Of a DNA stretch of 64,000 nt, positions 1 through 8,429 are shown piece after piece (the stretch's first letter is position 1; every line of letters starts with the position of its first letter). Below the pieces are notes generated by a model. The model was not told the DNA's origin. It saw only the letters and a program-made list of their open reading frames with translations, and searched no databases. This stretch comes from DASZVB01 sp035545855 (GTDB lineage Bacteria > Myxococcota_A > Polyangia > Polyangiales > Polyangiaceae). The stretch covers positions 1 to 64,000 of the forward strand of contig DASZXK010000192.1 of assembly GCA_035545855.1 (NCBI GenBank). Reading direction: 5' to 3'. The position numbers were made by a program, and so were the translations under genes.

Positions 1-66
1 TCGGGGGGGGGTTTCGGGGGGGGCGGGGGCGGCTTCGGGGGCGGCGGCGCCTCGGGGAACTGGTGA
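1..66 (+). CDS. C-terminal tail of a TPM-domain (YgcG-type) protein, 5' end outside window
   Basis: Only the last 21 codons are present, ending with TGA at 64-66. They encode an almost pure Gly/Phe tail finishing GGGGASGNW. Secreted TPM_phosphatase-domain proteins (YgcG family) commonly end in this kind of glycine-rich tail after a transmembrane helix. The next gene starts 3 bp downstream and also has a TPM domain, which supports the call. The domain itself lies before the window, so this rests on the tail and the neighbour only. Confidence 0.6.
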   Translation, partial: SGGGFGGGGGGFGGGGASGNW

Positions 67-69
67 CGG

Positions 70-687
70 ATGGCGCTCCTCCCGGAATCGGACGTTCGGC
101 GAATCGAGGCCACCATCGCGAAGATCGAGGCGGAGGTCGACGCCGAGCTGGTCGTCGCGGTCGTGCCGCGGAGCGCGACGCACGCCGAGCTTCGCGGCGC
201 CGCGGCGCTCGCCATCACGGTCGCGGCCGCGCTCGTGGCGTTCCACTACCTGCCGCGGAGCCTCGACCCGTTCGTGCTCGCGCTGGAGTTGCCGTCGTTC
301 GCGGCGCTGTTCGCCGTCCTCGGCCGGCCGTGGTTTCAGCGCCACTTGATCCGGGCCCGGGACGCGGACGAAACGGTCCGCGCCGCGGCGCTCAGGACCT
401 TCGCGGAGCGCGGCGTGCACCGGACGGCGAACCGCACGGGAATCCTCGTCTTCGTCTCCGAGGTGGAACGTCGCGCCGTGATCCTCGGGGACAGCGGCGT
501 CCACGACGTCGTCGGGGACGAGGGCTGGAACGGACACGTCCGGACGCTCGTCTCGCGGATCGGCGAGGGCCGGACCGGCGACGGCATCGTCGAGGTGCTG
601 GAAGGGCTCGGGAGCGCGCTCTCCACGCGGTTTCCTGCGCCCGCGGACAAGCCCAACGAGCTGCCGAACGCCGTCCTCCGGAGCTGA
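70..687 (+). CDS. TPM-domain membrane protein
   Basis: 205 aa, ATG start 3 bp after the upstream stop, so probably co-translated with it. The N-terminal third contains the start of a TPM-type fold (IEAEVDAELVVAVVPRSATH), then a hydrophobic stretch near residues 45-62 that may span the membrane, and a second hydrophobic patch near 73-95. The C-terminal half (ILVFVSEVERRAVILGDSGV) matches the core TPM signature, in which a strand of hydrophobics and an ExR lead to the acidic D-G motif. TPM proteins are often paired in tandem (and with LemA) and are poorly characterised; roles in membrane-protein quality control have been proposed. No catalytic function can be assigned. The gene converges on rodA, with only 2 bp between the stops. 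Confidence 0.75.
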   Translation: MALLPESDVRRIEATIAKIEAEVDAELVVAVVPRSATHAELRGAAALAITVAAALVAFHYLPRSLDPFVLALELPSFAALFAVLGRPWFQRHLIRARDADETVRAAALRTFAERGVHRTANRTGILVFVSEVERRAVILGDSGVHDVVGDEGWNGHVRTLVSRIGEGRTGDGIVEVLEGLGSALSTRFPAPADKPNELPNAVLRS

Positions 688-689
688 GC

Positions 690-1805
690 TCAGCGCCGGA
701 TGGAGATGCTCATCAGGAGTCCGAACCCGGCGAGCGTCGTGATGACGCTGGACCCCCCGTACGAAAAGAGCGGGAGCGTGATGCCGACGACCGGCACGAG
801 CCCGAGCGCCATCCCCACGTTGAAGAAGACCTGGAAGAAGAGCTTCGCGCCGATGCCGACGGCGACCGCGGCACCGAACCGGTCCTTGGCCTGGGACGCG
901 ATGTTCACCGCCCAGACGCAGAGGAAGCAGTAGAGCCCGAGCAGCACGACGCAGCCGATGAAGCCCCAGTCCTCCGCGAAGACGGCGAACGCGAAGTCCG
1001 TGAACTGGTCCGGCAAGAAGCCGAACTGGTTCTGCGTCCCCTCCCGGAAACCGGCGCCCCAGAGCCCGCCGTCGCCGATCGCGGTGCGGGACTGAAACGC
1101 GTGCCAGCCGGACCCCGTCTTGTTCGCCTCCTGGTCGAGGAAGCTCGTGATGCGGAGCCGCTGGTAGTCCCGGAGCCCGAATTTCCACATCCCGGCTGCC
1201 GCAGCACCGATGGAGAGGATGCCGGTGATGAGGCTCGAGGTCCGGATCTTCGTGATCGCGAGCATCGAGAACACGGTGAGGAGGTAGATGATCGACGTGC
1301 CGAGGTCGGGCTGCGCCATGACGAGCGCCGTCGGGACCGCCGTGAGGAGCAGCGGCGGCGCGAGGTCGACGAGCGTCCGAGGCTCCGTCTTCGAGTCGTC
1401 CGCGAGGTACCGCGCGACCGCGAAGATGAGCAGGATCTTCATGAACTCGCTCGGCTGGAAACCGAAGCTCCCGAGCTGGATCCAGCGCGCCGAGCCTCGG
1501 ACGTCGGCGCCGAGGACCCACACGAGGAGGAGCCCCACGATGCCGGCGGCGTAGAGCACGTATGCGAGCCGCTCGAAGAAGCGGTAGTCGATCGCGGCGA
1601 GGAAGATCGCGACGAGGCCGCCGACGACGAGCCAGTACACCTGCGAAACGTAGACGTCCGCGATGCCTTCCCGGCCCGCCATGCCGATGTACGGGCTGGT
1701 CGCGGAGTAGAGGTTCACGACCCCGGCGACGGAGACCAGGACCACCCCGAGGAACAGCGGCCAGTCGAGCCGCTCCCGCGGGCTCGCGCCGAGCAGGCCG
1801 ATCAT
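690..1805 (-). CDS. rodA: RodA, SEDS-family peptidoglycan glycosyltransferase
   Basis: 371 aa from the ATG at 1805, whose A is shared with the TAA stop of mrdA, so the two are translationally coupled. It is a polytopic SEDS protein: repeated hydrophobic segments run from about residue 17 to the C-terminus. The family core is visible as QPDLGTSIIYL, GSGWHAFQSRTAIGDGG and, near the end, GLVPVVGITLPLFSYGGSSV. RodA polymerises glycan strands from lipid II in the inner membrane and works with PBP2 (next gene) in the elongasome. An open frame continues upstream of 1805, but that part overlaps mrdA in another frame and lacks SEDS similarity. Last gene of the mreBCD-mrdA-rodA operon. Confidence 0.95.
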   Translation of the reverse strand: MIGLLGASPRERLDWPLFLGVVLVSVAGVVNLYSATSPYIGMAGREGIADVYVSQVYWLVVGGLVAIFLAAIDYRFFERLAYVLYAAGIVGLLLVWVLGADVRGSARWIQLGSFGFQPSEFMKILLIFAVARYLADDSKTEPRTLVDLAPPLLLTAVPTALVMAQPDLGTSIIYLLTVFSMLAITKIRTSSLITGILSIGAAAAGMWKFGLRDYQRLRITSFLDQEANKTGSGWHAFQSRTAIGDGGLWGAGFREGTQNQFGFLPDQFTDFAFAVFAEDWGFIGCVVLLGLYCFLCVWAVNIASQAKDRFGAAVAVGIGAKLFFQVFFNVGMALGLVPVVGITLPLFSYGGSSVITTLAGFGLLMSISIRR

Positions 1806-3736
1806 TACGGGGTACTCCGCTTCGCGGCCGCGGCGCGATCGGCGGTCGTGTGCGCCTCCAGCCGTTCCGCTTTCATCTTCTGCCAGTCCCGGACGACACG
1901 CATCGCGATGGGTACGGCGTTCAAGCCGCCGCCGCCGCCGTGCTCGACGAGGACGACGATGGCGATCTCGGGCGCATCGGAGGGCGCGTAGCCCGCGAAC
2001 CAGGCGTGGTCCCGGTTGAAGTACCAGGTCTTCTCCGGGTCGATCCCCTTCGGCGTGACGTGGGTCACCTGCGCCGTGCCGGTCTTGCCGGCCATGTCCA
2101 CCTCGGGGAGGCGCTCCTTGTTCGCGGTGCCCTTCTTCTCGTACACGACGCCGCGGAGCGCGCGGTGGATGAGATCGAGCCGCTCGTGGTCGATCTCCAC
2201 GATGCGCCGGACGCGCGGCGGAAACTCCTGCACGATCGTGCCGTCGCTCGTCTCGATGCTGCGGACGACCTGCGGCTGGTAGAGCGTCCCGCCGTTCGCG
2301 AGCGTCGCGTACGCGAGCGCGAGCTGCGTCACGGTCACGGTGGCGGCGCCCTGGCCGATGGCGGCGAGGAGCGTGAACCCGCCGCGGAACGCGCCCTTCT
2401 GTCGCCGCGTGTACCACGCCCGGGTGGGCATGCGGCCGCGTGCCTCCGGGTTCACGCCGACGCCCGTCTTCACGCCGAAGCCGAAATCCAGACCGATCTC
2501 CGCGAGGCGGTCGATGTGGATCTGCTCGCCGAGTGAGTAGAAGTAGGTATTACAGGACTGGACGATCGCCTGGTAGAGGTCGACGTTCCGGTGAACTCCC
2601 GTGCAACGGAAGAAGCGCCGGCCGAACTCGTACCCGCCGTGGCAGTCCACCTGGGTGCTCGGCGTGATGAGATGGTCGGCGAGGCCCGCGAGCGCGCTGA
2701 AGGGCTTGTACGTCGACCCGGGGGGGTACGCGGCCGACATGGTCTTGTCGAGGGTCGGCTTCAGCGGATCCGTGTAGAGCTTGTTGAAGGCCTCCCGGAT
2801 GGCGCTCGTGCCGCTCCCGCCGGACACGACGTTCGCGTCGAAGCTCGGCTTGGAGAACGCGGCGAGGATCCGGCCGGTCCGGACGTCCACGACGACGACG
2901 GATCCGGCGAGCTGGCCGCGCATGGCGCGCTCGATGGCCGCCTCGAGCTCGATGTCGACCGTGAGCGAGATGTCGCGCCCGGGGATCGGCTCCACGGTGC
3001 GCGGCTCCTCCAGGAAGCGAGCTTCCATCTCTTCCCGCTTGGCGTGAGCCCGCTGCCAGTGAACGACCTTCTTCAAGCCGCGCTCGCCGCGGAGGTAGCT
3101 TTCCCAGCGCCGCTCGATTCCGACGGCGCCGATCCGGTCGCCGGCGCGGTACCCCTGATCTTCGACGCGGGCGAGCGTATCCGGGTCGATCTCCCGCATG
3201 TACCCGACGAGGTGCGCTCCGAGGGCGCCGTACGGGTAGTAGCGCACGGGGACGGGCACGACCTGGATCCCGGGGAGGTCCGCCTCGTGCGTCTTCAGGG
3301 CGGCGACGACGTTGCGGTCGACGTCGACCTTGAGGAGGATCTGCTGGCTGCGCCGGGCGGACGGCGTCGCCTGGATCTTCGCGATGCGTTCCTCGAGCGA
3401 CTGCTTCTCCTGGTCGTCCAGCGCCATGAGCTGCGCCGCGACGGGCCAGGTCGCTTTGAGGTCGATGGCCTCGGGGACGACGTAGACGTTGTAGGAAGGG
3501 CGATTCGCCGCGAGAACCCGGCCGTAAGCGTCCCGGATCACTCCACGCGTCGTCGCGAGCCGGATCTCCCCGGTGATGTTCCGTCGCGCCTGCGCGCGGT
3601 GGACCTCTTCGTCCACGATCTGGAGCTGCACGAGCTTCACCCCGAGCCCGACGAACCCGAGGAGCACGGCGAAGACGAGCCACCGGTAGCGTCTCCGGAA
3701 CTCGCCCACGTCCGAGCGCTGAACGAGGAAGCTCAT
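1805..3736 (-). CDS. mrdA: Penicillin-binding protein 2, elongasome DD-transpeptidase
   Basis: 643 aa. Short cytoplasmic N-terminus, one membrane anchor (about residues 18-36), PBP dimerisation region, then transpeptidase domain. All three penicillin-binding motifs are seen: STYK with nucleophile Ser341 and Lys344, SCN at 394-396 and KTG at 551-553. The protein cross-links peptidoglycan during cell elongation and activates RodA. Start ATG overlaps the mreD stop by 4 bp (ATGA). The SxN motif carries Cys in the middle position, a tolerated variation. Length is normal for the family. Confidence 0.95.
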   Translation of the reverse strand: MSFLVQRSDVGEFRRRYRWLVFAVLLGFVGLGVKLVQLQIVDEEVHRAQARRNITGEIRLATTRGVIRDAYGRVLAANRPSYNVYVVPEAIDLKATWPVAAQLMALDDQEKQSLEERIAKIQATPSARRSQQILLKVDVDRNVVAALKTHEADLPGIQVVPVPVRYYPYGALGAHLVGYMREIDPDTLARVEDQGYRAGDRIGAVGIERRWESYLRGERGLKKVVHWQRAHAKREEMEARFLEEPRTVEPIPGRDISLTVDIELEAAIERAMRGQLAGSVVVVDVRTGRILAAFSKPSFDANVVSGGSGTSAIREAFNKLYTDPLKPTLDKTMSAAYPPGSTYKPFSALAGLADHLITPSTQVDCHGGYEFGRRFFRCTGVHRNVDLYQAIVQSCNTYFYSLGEQIHIDRLAEIGLDFGFGVKTGVGVNPEARGRMPTRAWYTRRQKGAFRGGFTLLAAIGQGAATVTVTQLALAYATLANGGTLYQPQVVRSIETSDGTIVQEFPPRVRRIVEIDHERLDLIHRALRGVVYEKKGTANKERLPEVDMAGKTGTAQVTHVTPKGIDPEKTWYFNRDHAWFAGYAPSDAPEIAIVVLVEHGGGGGLNAVPIAMRVVRDWQKMKAERLEAHTTADRAAAAKRSTP

Positions 3737-4257
3737 CTCGCCACGTCTCCCGAGCGCGGGGCGGCCTGCGCGGTCTGGTGGAGCCTCTCGGCGACGCGGA
3801 ACACGAGCGGCGCGAAGAGCGCCGTCGCGACGCTACAGGGGACGATGATGGTGACGAGGGGAGTCGGCCGCTGCGAGTCCGCCCCGAAGACGACGAGGAG
3901 GACCAGCACGATGGTGCTCTGGACGAGGGAGAACCCGAAGGCGAGCGCCATCTGCGTCGGCACGGTCTGGGCCGTCAGGCGGACGCCCGCGATGCGCGCG
4001 AGCCACCACAGCGCGACGTACACGAACGTGAACAGCCAGAGCGGCGCCGAGGCGAAGAGGTCGAGCGCGTGCCCGATGACGAACGCGAGGATCGCTCCCC
4101 GCGCCATGGAAGGCTCGTGCACGCCGAGGAAGATCACGAGCGGCAACACCGCGCTCGGCGTGAGCCCGCGGAGGTGGAGCGGCCCGAGGATCCGGTGGAC
4201 GTTCGCCTGGACGAGCAGGAGGGCCAGGGCAAACGCCAAGAACGCCGCGTTCCTCAT
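3733..4257 (-). CDS. mreD: MreD, rod-shape-determining membrane protein
   Basis: 174 aa, almost entirely hydrophobic, with about five predicted membrane spans (for example AAFLAFALALLLVQANV at the start and LAFGFSLVQSTIVLVLLVV near residue 105). MreD sequence is poorly conserved, so the call rests on size, topology and position between mreC (3 bp upstream) and mrdA (4 bp overlap). It bridges MreC and the PBP2/RodA enzymes in the inner membrane. Confidence 0.85.
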   Translation of the reverse strand: MRNAAFLAFALALLLVQANVHRILGPLHLRGLTPSAVLPLVIFLGVHEPSMARGAILAFVIGHALDLFASAPLWLFTFVYVALWWLARIAGVRLTAQTVPTQMALAFGFSLVQSTIVLVLLVVFGADSQRPTPLVTIIVPCSVATALFAPLVFRVAERLHQTAQAAPRSGDVAR

Positions 4258-4260
4258 GGG

Positions 4261-5112
4261 TCACCGCTTCGGGGGCGCGCAGTCCTTCGCGTCCGTTTGC
4301 ACGATGAGGACCTCGTCCAGCCGAGAGAAGTCGACGGTGGGCTTCGCGTCCACCTGCTGGTAGATGCCGAAGTCACGCTTCACGACGTCCGTGATCGTCG
4401 CGACGGGGATGCCGCGCGGAAACCGGCAGCCGTACCCGCTCGTCACGAGCACGTCCCCCTGCTCCACCTCGTCCGTGCGCTGCACGTATTCCACGCGGAT
4501 CACGTAGCGGGACGGGTCCCCGACGCCTCTCACGAAACCGCGCGCGCCCGTCCGCTCCACGACGACGTCGACGCCGAAGCCGCTGTCCACGCTGAGCTGC
4601 ACGTCGACCCGTTCGCCGGCGACGCGCTGGACCGTGCCGACGACGCCGTCCAGGGAAATGACGGGCATGTTCGGCCGGATGCCGGGGGCGGGGTTGTCGA
4701 GGGCGAGGTGCGCGACGCGGAAATACTCGGTGATGTCCTTGGCGATGACGACGGCGCTCACCGTCTCTGCCTTGGCCGTTTCCCGGAGCCCCACGAGGCG
4801 CCGGAGGCGCCGGTTCTCGCCTTCCACCGCCGAGAGCTTCCGGACGTCCCCGCGGAGGCGCGCGTTCTCGTAGGCGAGCTTGTTGTTGTCCTCCTTCACG
4901 TCCACCAGATAGACGTACCCCGAGAGGAGGTTCGACGCGCCACGGGCGACGGCGGACGCGAAATACTCCACCGGCGTCGACAGGCGGAGGAGCGCCCGAT
5001 CGATGGGGCCGAGGTCCTCGGGGTTCCGGATGCTCGCGCGGAGGAAAAAGAACGGGACGGCGAGCAGCAGAACGACGAGGAAGATGTCTCTGTAGCGTCG
5101 AAACCGATTCAA
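4261..5112 (-). CDS. mreC: MreC, periplasmic scaffold of the elongasome
   Basis: 283 aa. One N-terminal transmembrane helix (DIFLVVLLLAVPFFFL) is followed by a coiled-coil (about 75-105: EDNNKLAYENARLRGDVRKL) and the beta-barrel MreC domain. That domain shows the typical V(I/V)AKD, SLDGVVGTVQRV and DVLVTSGYG(CRFPRGIPV) stretches. MreC links cytoplasmic MreB to the PBPs. It starts 12 bp after mreB and ends 3 bp before mreD. The C-terminus ends shortly after the last strand, without a long disordered tail. Confidence 0.93.
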   Translation of the reverse strand: MNRFRRYRDIFLVVLLLAVPFFFLRASIRNPEDLGPIDRALLRLSTPVEYFASAVARGASNLLSGYVYLVDVKEDNNKLAYENARLRGDVRKLSAVEGENRRLRRLVGLRETAKAETVSAVVIAKDITEYFRVAHLALDNPAPGIRPNMPVISLDGVVGTVQRVAGERVDVQLSVDSGFGVDVVVERTGARGFVRGVGDPSRYVIRVEYVQRTDEVEQGDVLVTSGYGCRFPRGIPVATITDVVKRDFGIYQQVDAKPTVDFSRLDEVLIVQTDAKDCAPPKR

Positions 5113-5124
5113 GCAGCGCCAGTG

Positions 5125-6159
5125 TTACCCAATGGCGACTTCTTTCAACAGCTCGATGTGATCGAGCGTCTTCCCGCTTCCGAGCACGACGGCGCTGATC
5201 GGGTCGTCCGCGACCATCACCGGCAGGCCGGTCTCCTCGCGGAGGAGGACGTCTATGTTCTTCAGGAGCGCGCCGCCGCCGGTGAGGACGACGCCCTTGT
5301 CCACGATGTCCGCCGCCAGCTCCGGCGGCGTGCGTTCGAGCGCGAGGAGGACGGCTTCCACGATCGCGTTGATGGGCTCCGCGAGGGCCTCGCGGATCTC
5401 GTCCGAGTTCACGACGACGGTCTTCGGGATGCCGGCGACCATGTCCCGGCCCTTCACTTCCATCGTCATCTGCTCGTCGAGCGCGTACGCGTTGCCGATC
5501 GTCATCTTGATGCGCTCGGCCGTCTGCTCGCCGATGGCGAGGTTGTACTTGCGCTTCATGTAGGCGACGATGGCCTCGTCCATCTTGTCCCCGCCGACGC
5601 GGACGCTCTGGGAGTAGACGATTCCGGCGAGGGAAATCACCGCGACCTCGGTCGTCCCGCCGCCGATGTCGACGACCATGTTCCCGCTCGGTTCCGTGAT
5701 GGGGAGGCCCGCGCCGATGGCGGCCGCCATCGGCTCCTCGATGAGGTACACCTCGCGAGCGCCGGCGCTCTCGGCGCTCTCCTTCACCGCTCGCTTTTCG
5801 ACCTCCGTGATGCCGAAGGGGACGCAGATGATGATGCGGGGCTTCACCAGCGTCCGGCGGTTGTGCGCCCGGGTGATGAAGTAGCGAAGCATCGCTTCGG
5901 TGATCTCGAAGTCGGCGATGACGCCGTCGCGGAGGGGCCGGATGGCCTGGATGTTCCCCGGGGTGCGCCCGAGCATCTCCTTCGCCTCACGGCCGACGGC
6001 GAGCACGCTCTTGTCACCGCGGGCGTCTCGCTGGACGGCGACGACGGAGGGCTCGCAGCTCACGATCCCCTTCCCCTTCACGTAGATGAGGGTGGTCGCC
6101 GTCCCGAGGTCGATGGCGAGGTCGTTCGAGAAGAGGCCGTAGAGCCAGTCGAAAATCAT
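5125..6159 (-). CDS. mreB: MreB, actin-like cell-shape protein
   Basis: 344 aa, normal MreB length. N-terminal DLGTATTLIYVKGKGIV is the phosphate-1 actin motif, VDIGGGTTEVAVISL the phosphate-2 motif, and VLTGGGALLKNID the adenosine motif. N-terminal MIFDWLYGLFSNDLAIDLG resembles the amphipathic membrane-binding start of proteobacterial MreB. It polymerises on ATP along the inner membrane and positions the peptidoglycan-elongation complex. First gene of the mreBCD-mrdA-rodA operon. A gap of 194 bp separates it from the upstream RNA-binding protein gene and should contain the operon promoter, though no clear -35/-10 pair is visible. Confidence 0.97.
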   Translation of the reverse strand: MIFDWLYGLFSNDLAIDLGTATTLIYVKGKGIVSCEPSVVAVQRDARGDKSVLAVGREAKEMLGRTPGNIQAIRPLRDGVIADFEITEAMLRYFITRAHNRRTLVKPRIIICVPFGITEVEKRAVKESAESAGAREVYLIEEPMAAAIGAGLPITEPSGNMVVDIGGGTTEVAVISLAGIVYSQSVRVGGDKMDEAIVAYMKRKYNLAIGEQTAERIKMTIGNAYALDEQMTMEVKGRDMVAGIPKTVVVNSDEIREALAEPINAIVEAVLLALERTPPELAADIVDKGVVLTGGGALLKNIDVLLREETGLPVMVADDPISAVVLGSGKTLDHIELLKEVAIG

Positions 6160-6274
6160 CCGAGCTCAGTTCCGGAGCGAGGGGGCAAAAACGCGAAAGC
6201 GCCTACGAAACCGCCCGTCCGGAAGTGGCCTGGTCGTAACACGCGGCTCGGGCCCTTCGCAATCCGCCCGAACG

Positions 6275-6334
6275 CGGCGCGCCACGATTTTACGGAAGGC
6301 GCGCCCCTTCCTAACCAGTTGAAATAGTTAGGAA
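6275..6334. other. Inverted repeats in the gap before the mre operon
   Basis: The gap 6160-6353 holds two kinds of symmetry. TTCCTAAC (6308-6315) and GTTAGGAA (6327-6334) form an 8-bp perfect stem with an 11-nt loop. A second possible pairing, CCAGTT (6315-6320) with AACTGG (6334-6339), competes with it. Two copies of the palindrome GGCGCGCC lie at 6275-6282 and 6297-6304. No U-tract follows on the minus strand, so this is not a classical terminator for the RRM gene. It could be an attenuator-like or protein-binding site upstream of mreB. Confidence 0.35.
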
Positions 6335-6353
6335 ACTGGAGGTAGGCGCCCGT

Positions 6354-7271
6354 TCAGTCGTCGTCGTCGTCGTACATGCCGCGGGCCCGGGGGCCGCGGA
6401 GGCCCTCGCCGTCCCGCCGGTTCGGCTTGCGATCGGAGCGACCCGCGCCGCCACCCGCACCGCCACCGCGCTTCTTCTTGTTCTTCCCGCGGCGGTCGTC
6501 CCCGCCCTCTTCCGGGGGCGGTCCACCGCCAGGGTCTCCGCCGCCGCCTTCCCCCCCGCCCCAACGGGGCTCGTCACGGCCGGCAAAGGAGCGCGGCGGG
6601 TAGCCGCCGCCCGGCGGCGGTCCTCCGGCCCCTCCGCCGAACGACGGACGAGGAGGACGCGGCCCCGTGCCTCGCGCGTGCGCGATGCTCGCCGAGATGC
6701 GTCTCCCCTTGAGCTCCGCCTCGCGAAGCGAATCCACCGCGGCTTGCGCCGCTTCGGCGCTTCCGAGGGTGACGAACCCGAAGCCGCGCGGTCGACCCGT
6801 CGCGGCGTCCAGCGGGAGATTCACGCGCTGGACCGACTCGACTCCCGCGCGCTGGAGCATCTGCTCGACCTCGGCGGGCGAGGTGTCGTACGGGAGGTTC
6901 CCGAGATAGAGCGTGCGATCTTCCGAAGCGCCGCCGCCGGGGCCGCCGCCGGACGGACCACGGTCGAAGCCGCCTTCGCGTGGTGCCCCTCCGCCTTCAC
7001 GCTTGGGCGGGCCAGCCTGGAACGGCCGGACGGAGATGGAGCGGCCGGATTGCATGGAGCCGTCCAGCGCCTGCCGGGCCGCGATGGCCTCCTGTTCCGC
7101 GGAAAGAGTCACGAACCCGAAGCCTCGCGGGCGGCCCGTCGCGCGATCGCGCGGGACACTCACGTCCACGACGGTGCCGCCGGTGGCTTCGAACAGCTGT
7201 CGAAGCACCGCTTCGGAGATCGAATCTGGCAAGCCCGCTACGAAGAGCTTGCAACGGTCGTCGATCGCCAT
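6354..7271 (-). CDS. Two-RRM RNA-binding protein with Gly/Arg/Lys-rich tail
   Basis: 305 aa. RRM1 spans about residues 7-82, with RNP2-like KLFVAGLP and RNP1 RGFGFVTL. A Gly-rich linker follows, then RRM2 (about 117-196) with TLYLGNLP and again RGFGFVTL. The remaining 100 residues are low complexity: Gly/Pro-rich, a basic GKNKKKRGGG segment and an acidic end (MYDDDDD). Single-RRM proteins are known in cyanobacteria and myxobacteria as cold-linked RNA chaperones. Two RRMs plus an RGG-like disordered tail is closer to eukaryotic hnRNP architecture. The gene lies immediately upstream of mreB in the same direction. Target RNAs are unknown. Confidence 0.85.
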   Translation of the reverse strand: MAIDDRCKLFVAGLPDSISEAVLRQLFEATGGTVVDVSVPRDRATGRPRGFGFVTLSAEQEAIAARQALDGSMQSGRSISVRPFQAGPPKREGGGAPREGGFDRGPSGGGPGGGASEDRTLYLGNLPYDTSPAEVEQMLQRAGVESVQRVNLPLDAATGRPRGFGFVTLGSAEAAQAAVDSLREAELKGRRISASIAHARGTGPRPPRPSFGGGAGGPPPGGGYPPRSFAGRDEPRWGGGEGGGGDPGGGPPPEEGGDDRRGKNKKKRGGGAGGGAGRSDRKPNRRDGEGLRGPRARGMYDDDDD

Positions 7272-7505
7272 TTGAGTCCCGGCCCTCTTGGAATTCTTGG
7301 GTTGGCCAGGGTCGAACCCCTAGAGCCTCTTCACGATATCGTTTTCGACTGGGCCGTCAAGCGCGGAGACGAGGGGTTCGGGGTGGACCCACGGAACGGG
7401 TTCCGACGGACTGCTCGTCCTTTGGAGGACCGGCGAGGCGTGCGAACATCCGGCGCCCGCGGGGAGGGGTCCCCCGTCTCAGGAGCCTCAGAAGCCGATT
7501 TCGAG
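7272..7505. promoter_or_regulatory. Divergent intergenic region between RRM gene and lipid kinase
   Basis: These 234 bp must contain the promoters of two divergently transcribed genes. I see no consensus sigma-70 pair. A short symmetric element, AGGGTCGAACCCCT (7308-7321), resembles a tRNA T-arm but lacks the other arms. The stretch 7336-7350 is locally AT-richer (GATATCGTTTTC), which would suit a -10 region for the RRM gene. Support for any exact site is weak. Confidence 0.3.
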
Positions 7506-8429
7506 ATGAAAATTCGAGTCATCGTGAATCCCAAAGCCGGCGCCGGGGCTGCCGGCGCGAGACTTCCACTCATCACGCGGGCGCTCGAGGCGCGCGGCGT
7601 GGCGTACGACGTCGTGCAGACGGGTGGCCCCGGAGATGCGACGGTCCTCGCTCGCCGTGCCCGGGAAGACGGGGTGACCACGATCGCCGTCGTCGGGGGC
7701 GACGGGACGCTGAACGAGGTCGTCCAGGCGTACGTGGGCGCCGACGGCCAGCCGATCGAGGGGCCCGAACTCGCCCTGATCCCAGCCGGGACCGGAGGCG
7801 ACTTCCGGCGTGCCCTCTCGGTCCCGAAACATCCGGAAGCCGCCGTCCAGCGGCTCCTCGCCGGGAAGGCGGAGCGCGTCGATCTCGGCGTCGTGGACCT
7901 CACGGGAGACGACGGGCGGCCCGTCCGTCGGGCGTTCGTCAACATCGCGAGCTTCGGGGTCTCCGGGAAGATCGACCGGGTCGTGAATCGAAGCCCGAAG
8001 TGGATGGGCGGGCGTCTCGCGTTCGCGCTCGGGTCGGTGCGCGCGATGAGCACGTACCGGAACGCGAAGGTGAAGGTCCGGGTGGACGGAAAGGACTGGT
8101 ACGAGGGGCGCGTCGTCGTCGTGGCCGTCGCGAACGGCCGGTACTTCGGCGGAGGAATGCACATCGCGCCGGAAGCAGTCCTCGACGACGGCCTGTTCGA
8201 CGTCGTCACGGTGGGAGACATGTCCTTCCTCGAGTCGCTCGTCGTGTCACCGTCGCTCTACCGGGGGAAGCACCTCGCCGCGAAGCGCGTGACGTCGATC
8301 CGCGGTCGCCTCGTCGAGGCGCTGCCGCTCGGGCCCGAGCCCGTCTACGTCGACACCGACGGCGAAGCGCCGGGCCGCCTGCCGCTCGCGATCCGCGTGC
8401 TCCCGGGGGCGCTCACCGTGCGGGCGTGA
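7506..8429 (+). CDS. YegS/DagK-type lipid kinase
   Basis: 307 aa from ATG 7506; an upstream open frame has no kinase homology. The N-terminal DAGK catalytic domain shows KIRVIVNPKAGAG (phosphate-binding start), the GGDGT nucleotide-binding motif (residues 64-68) and PAGTGGDFRRAL, where the common Asn of GTGND is Gly. The C-terminal domain contains YFGGGMHIAPEAVLDDGLFDV, typical of YegS/DgkB proteins. These enzymes phosphorylate diacylglycerol or sphingoid-type lipids with ATP at the inner membrane. Substrate cannot be read from sequence. The last 17 bp overlap the convergent lipoprotein gene. Confidence 0.88.
   Translation: MKIRVIVNPKAGAGAAGARLPLITRALEARGVAYDVVQTGGPGDATVLARRAREDGVTTIAVVGGDGTLNEVVQAYVGADGQPIEGPELALIPAGTGGDFRRALSVPKHPEAAVQRLLAGKAERVDLGVVDLTGDDGRPVRRAFVNIASFGVSGKIDRVVNRSPKWMGGRLAFALGSVRAMSTYRNAKVKVRVDGKDWYEGRVVVVAVANGRYFGGGMHIAPEAVLDDGLFDVVTVGDMSFLESLVVSPSLYRGKHLAAKRVTSIRGRLVEALPLGPEPVYVDTDGEAPGRLPLAIRVLPGALTVRA

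Noticed and set aside
6275..6304. Repeated GGCGCGCC palindromes as a rho-independent terminator
   Set aside because: No U-tract follows on the minus strand, and the motif is common in GC-rich DNA.
7306..7323. Motif AGGGTCGAACCCCT that looks like the T-arm of a tRNA
   Set aside because: The stem is only four pairs with a six-base loop, and no D-arm, anticodon arm or acceptor stem can be paired within 70 bp.
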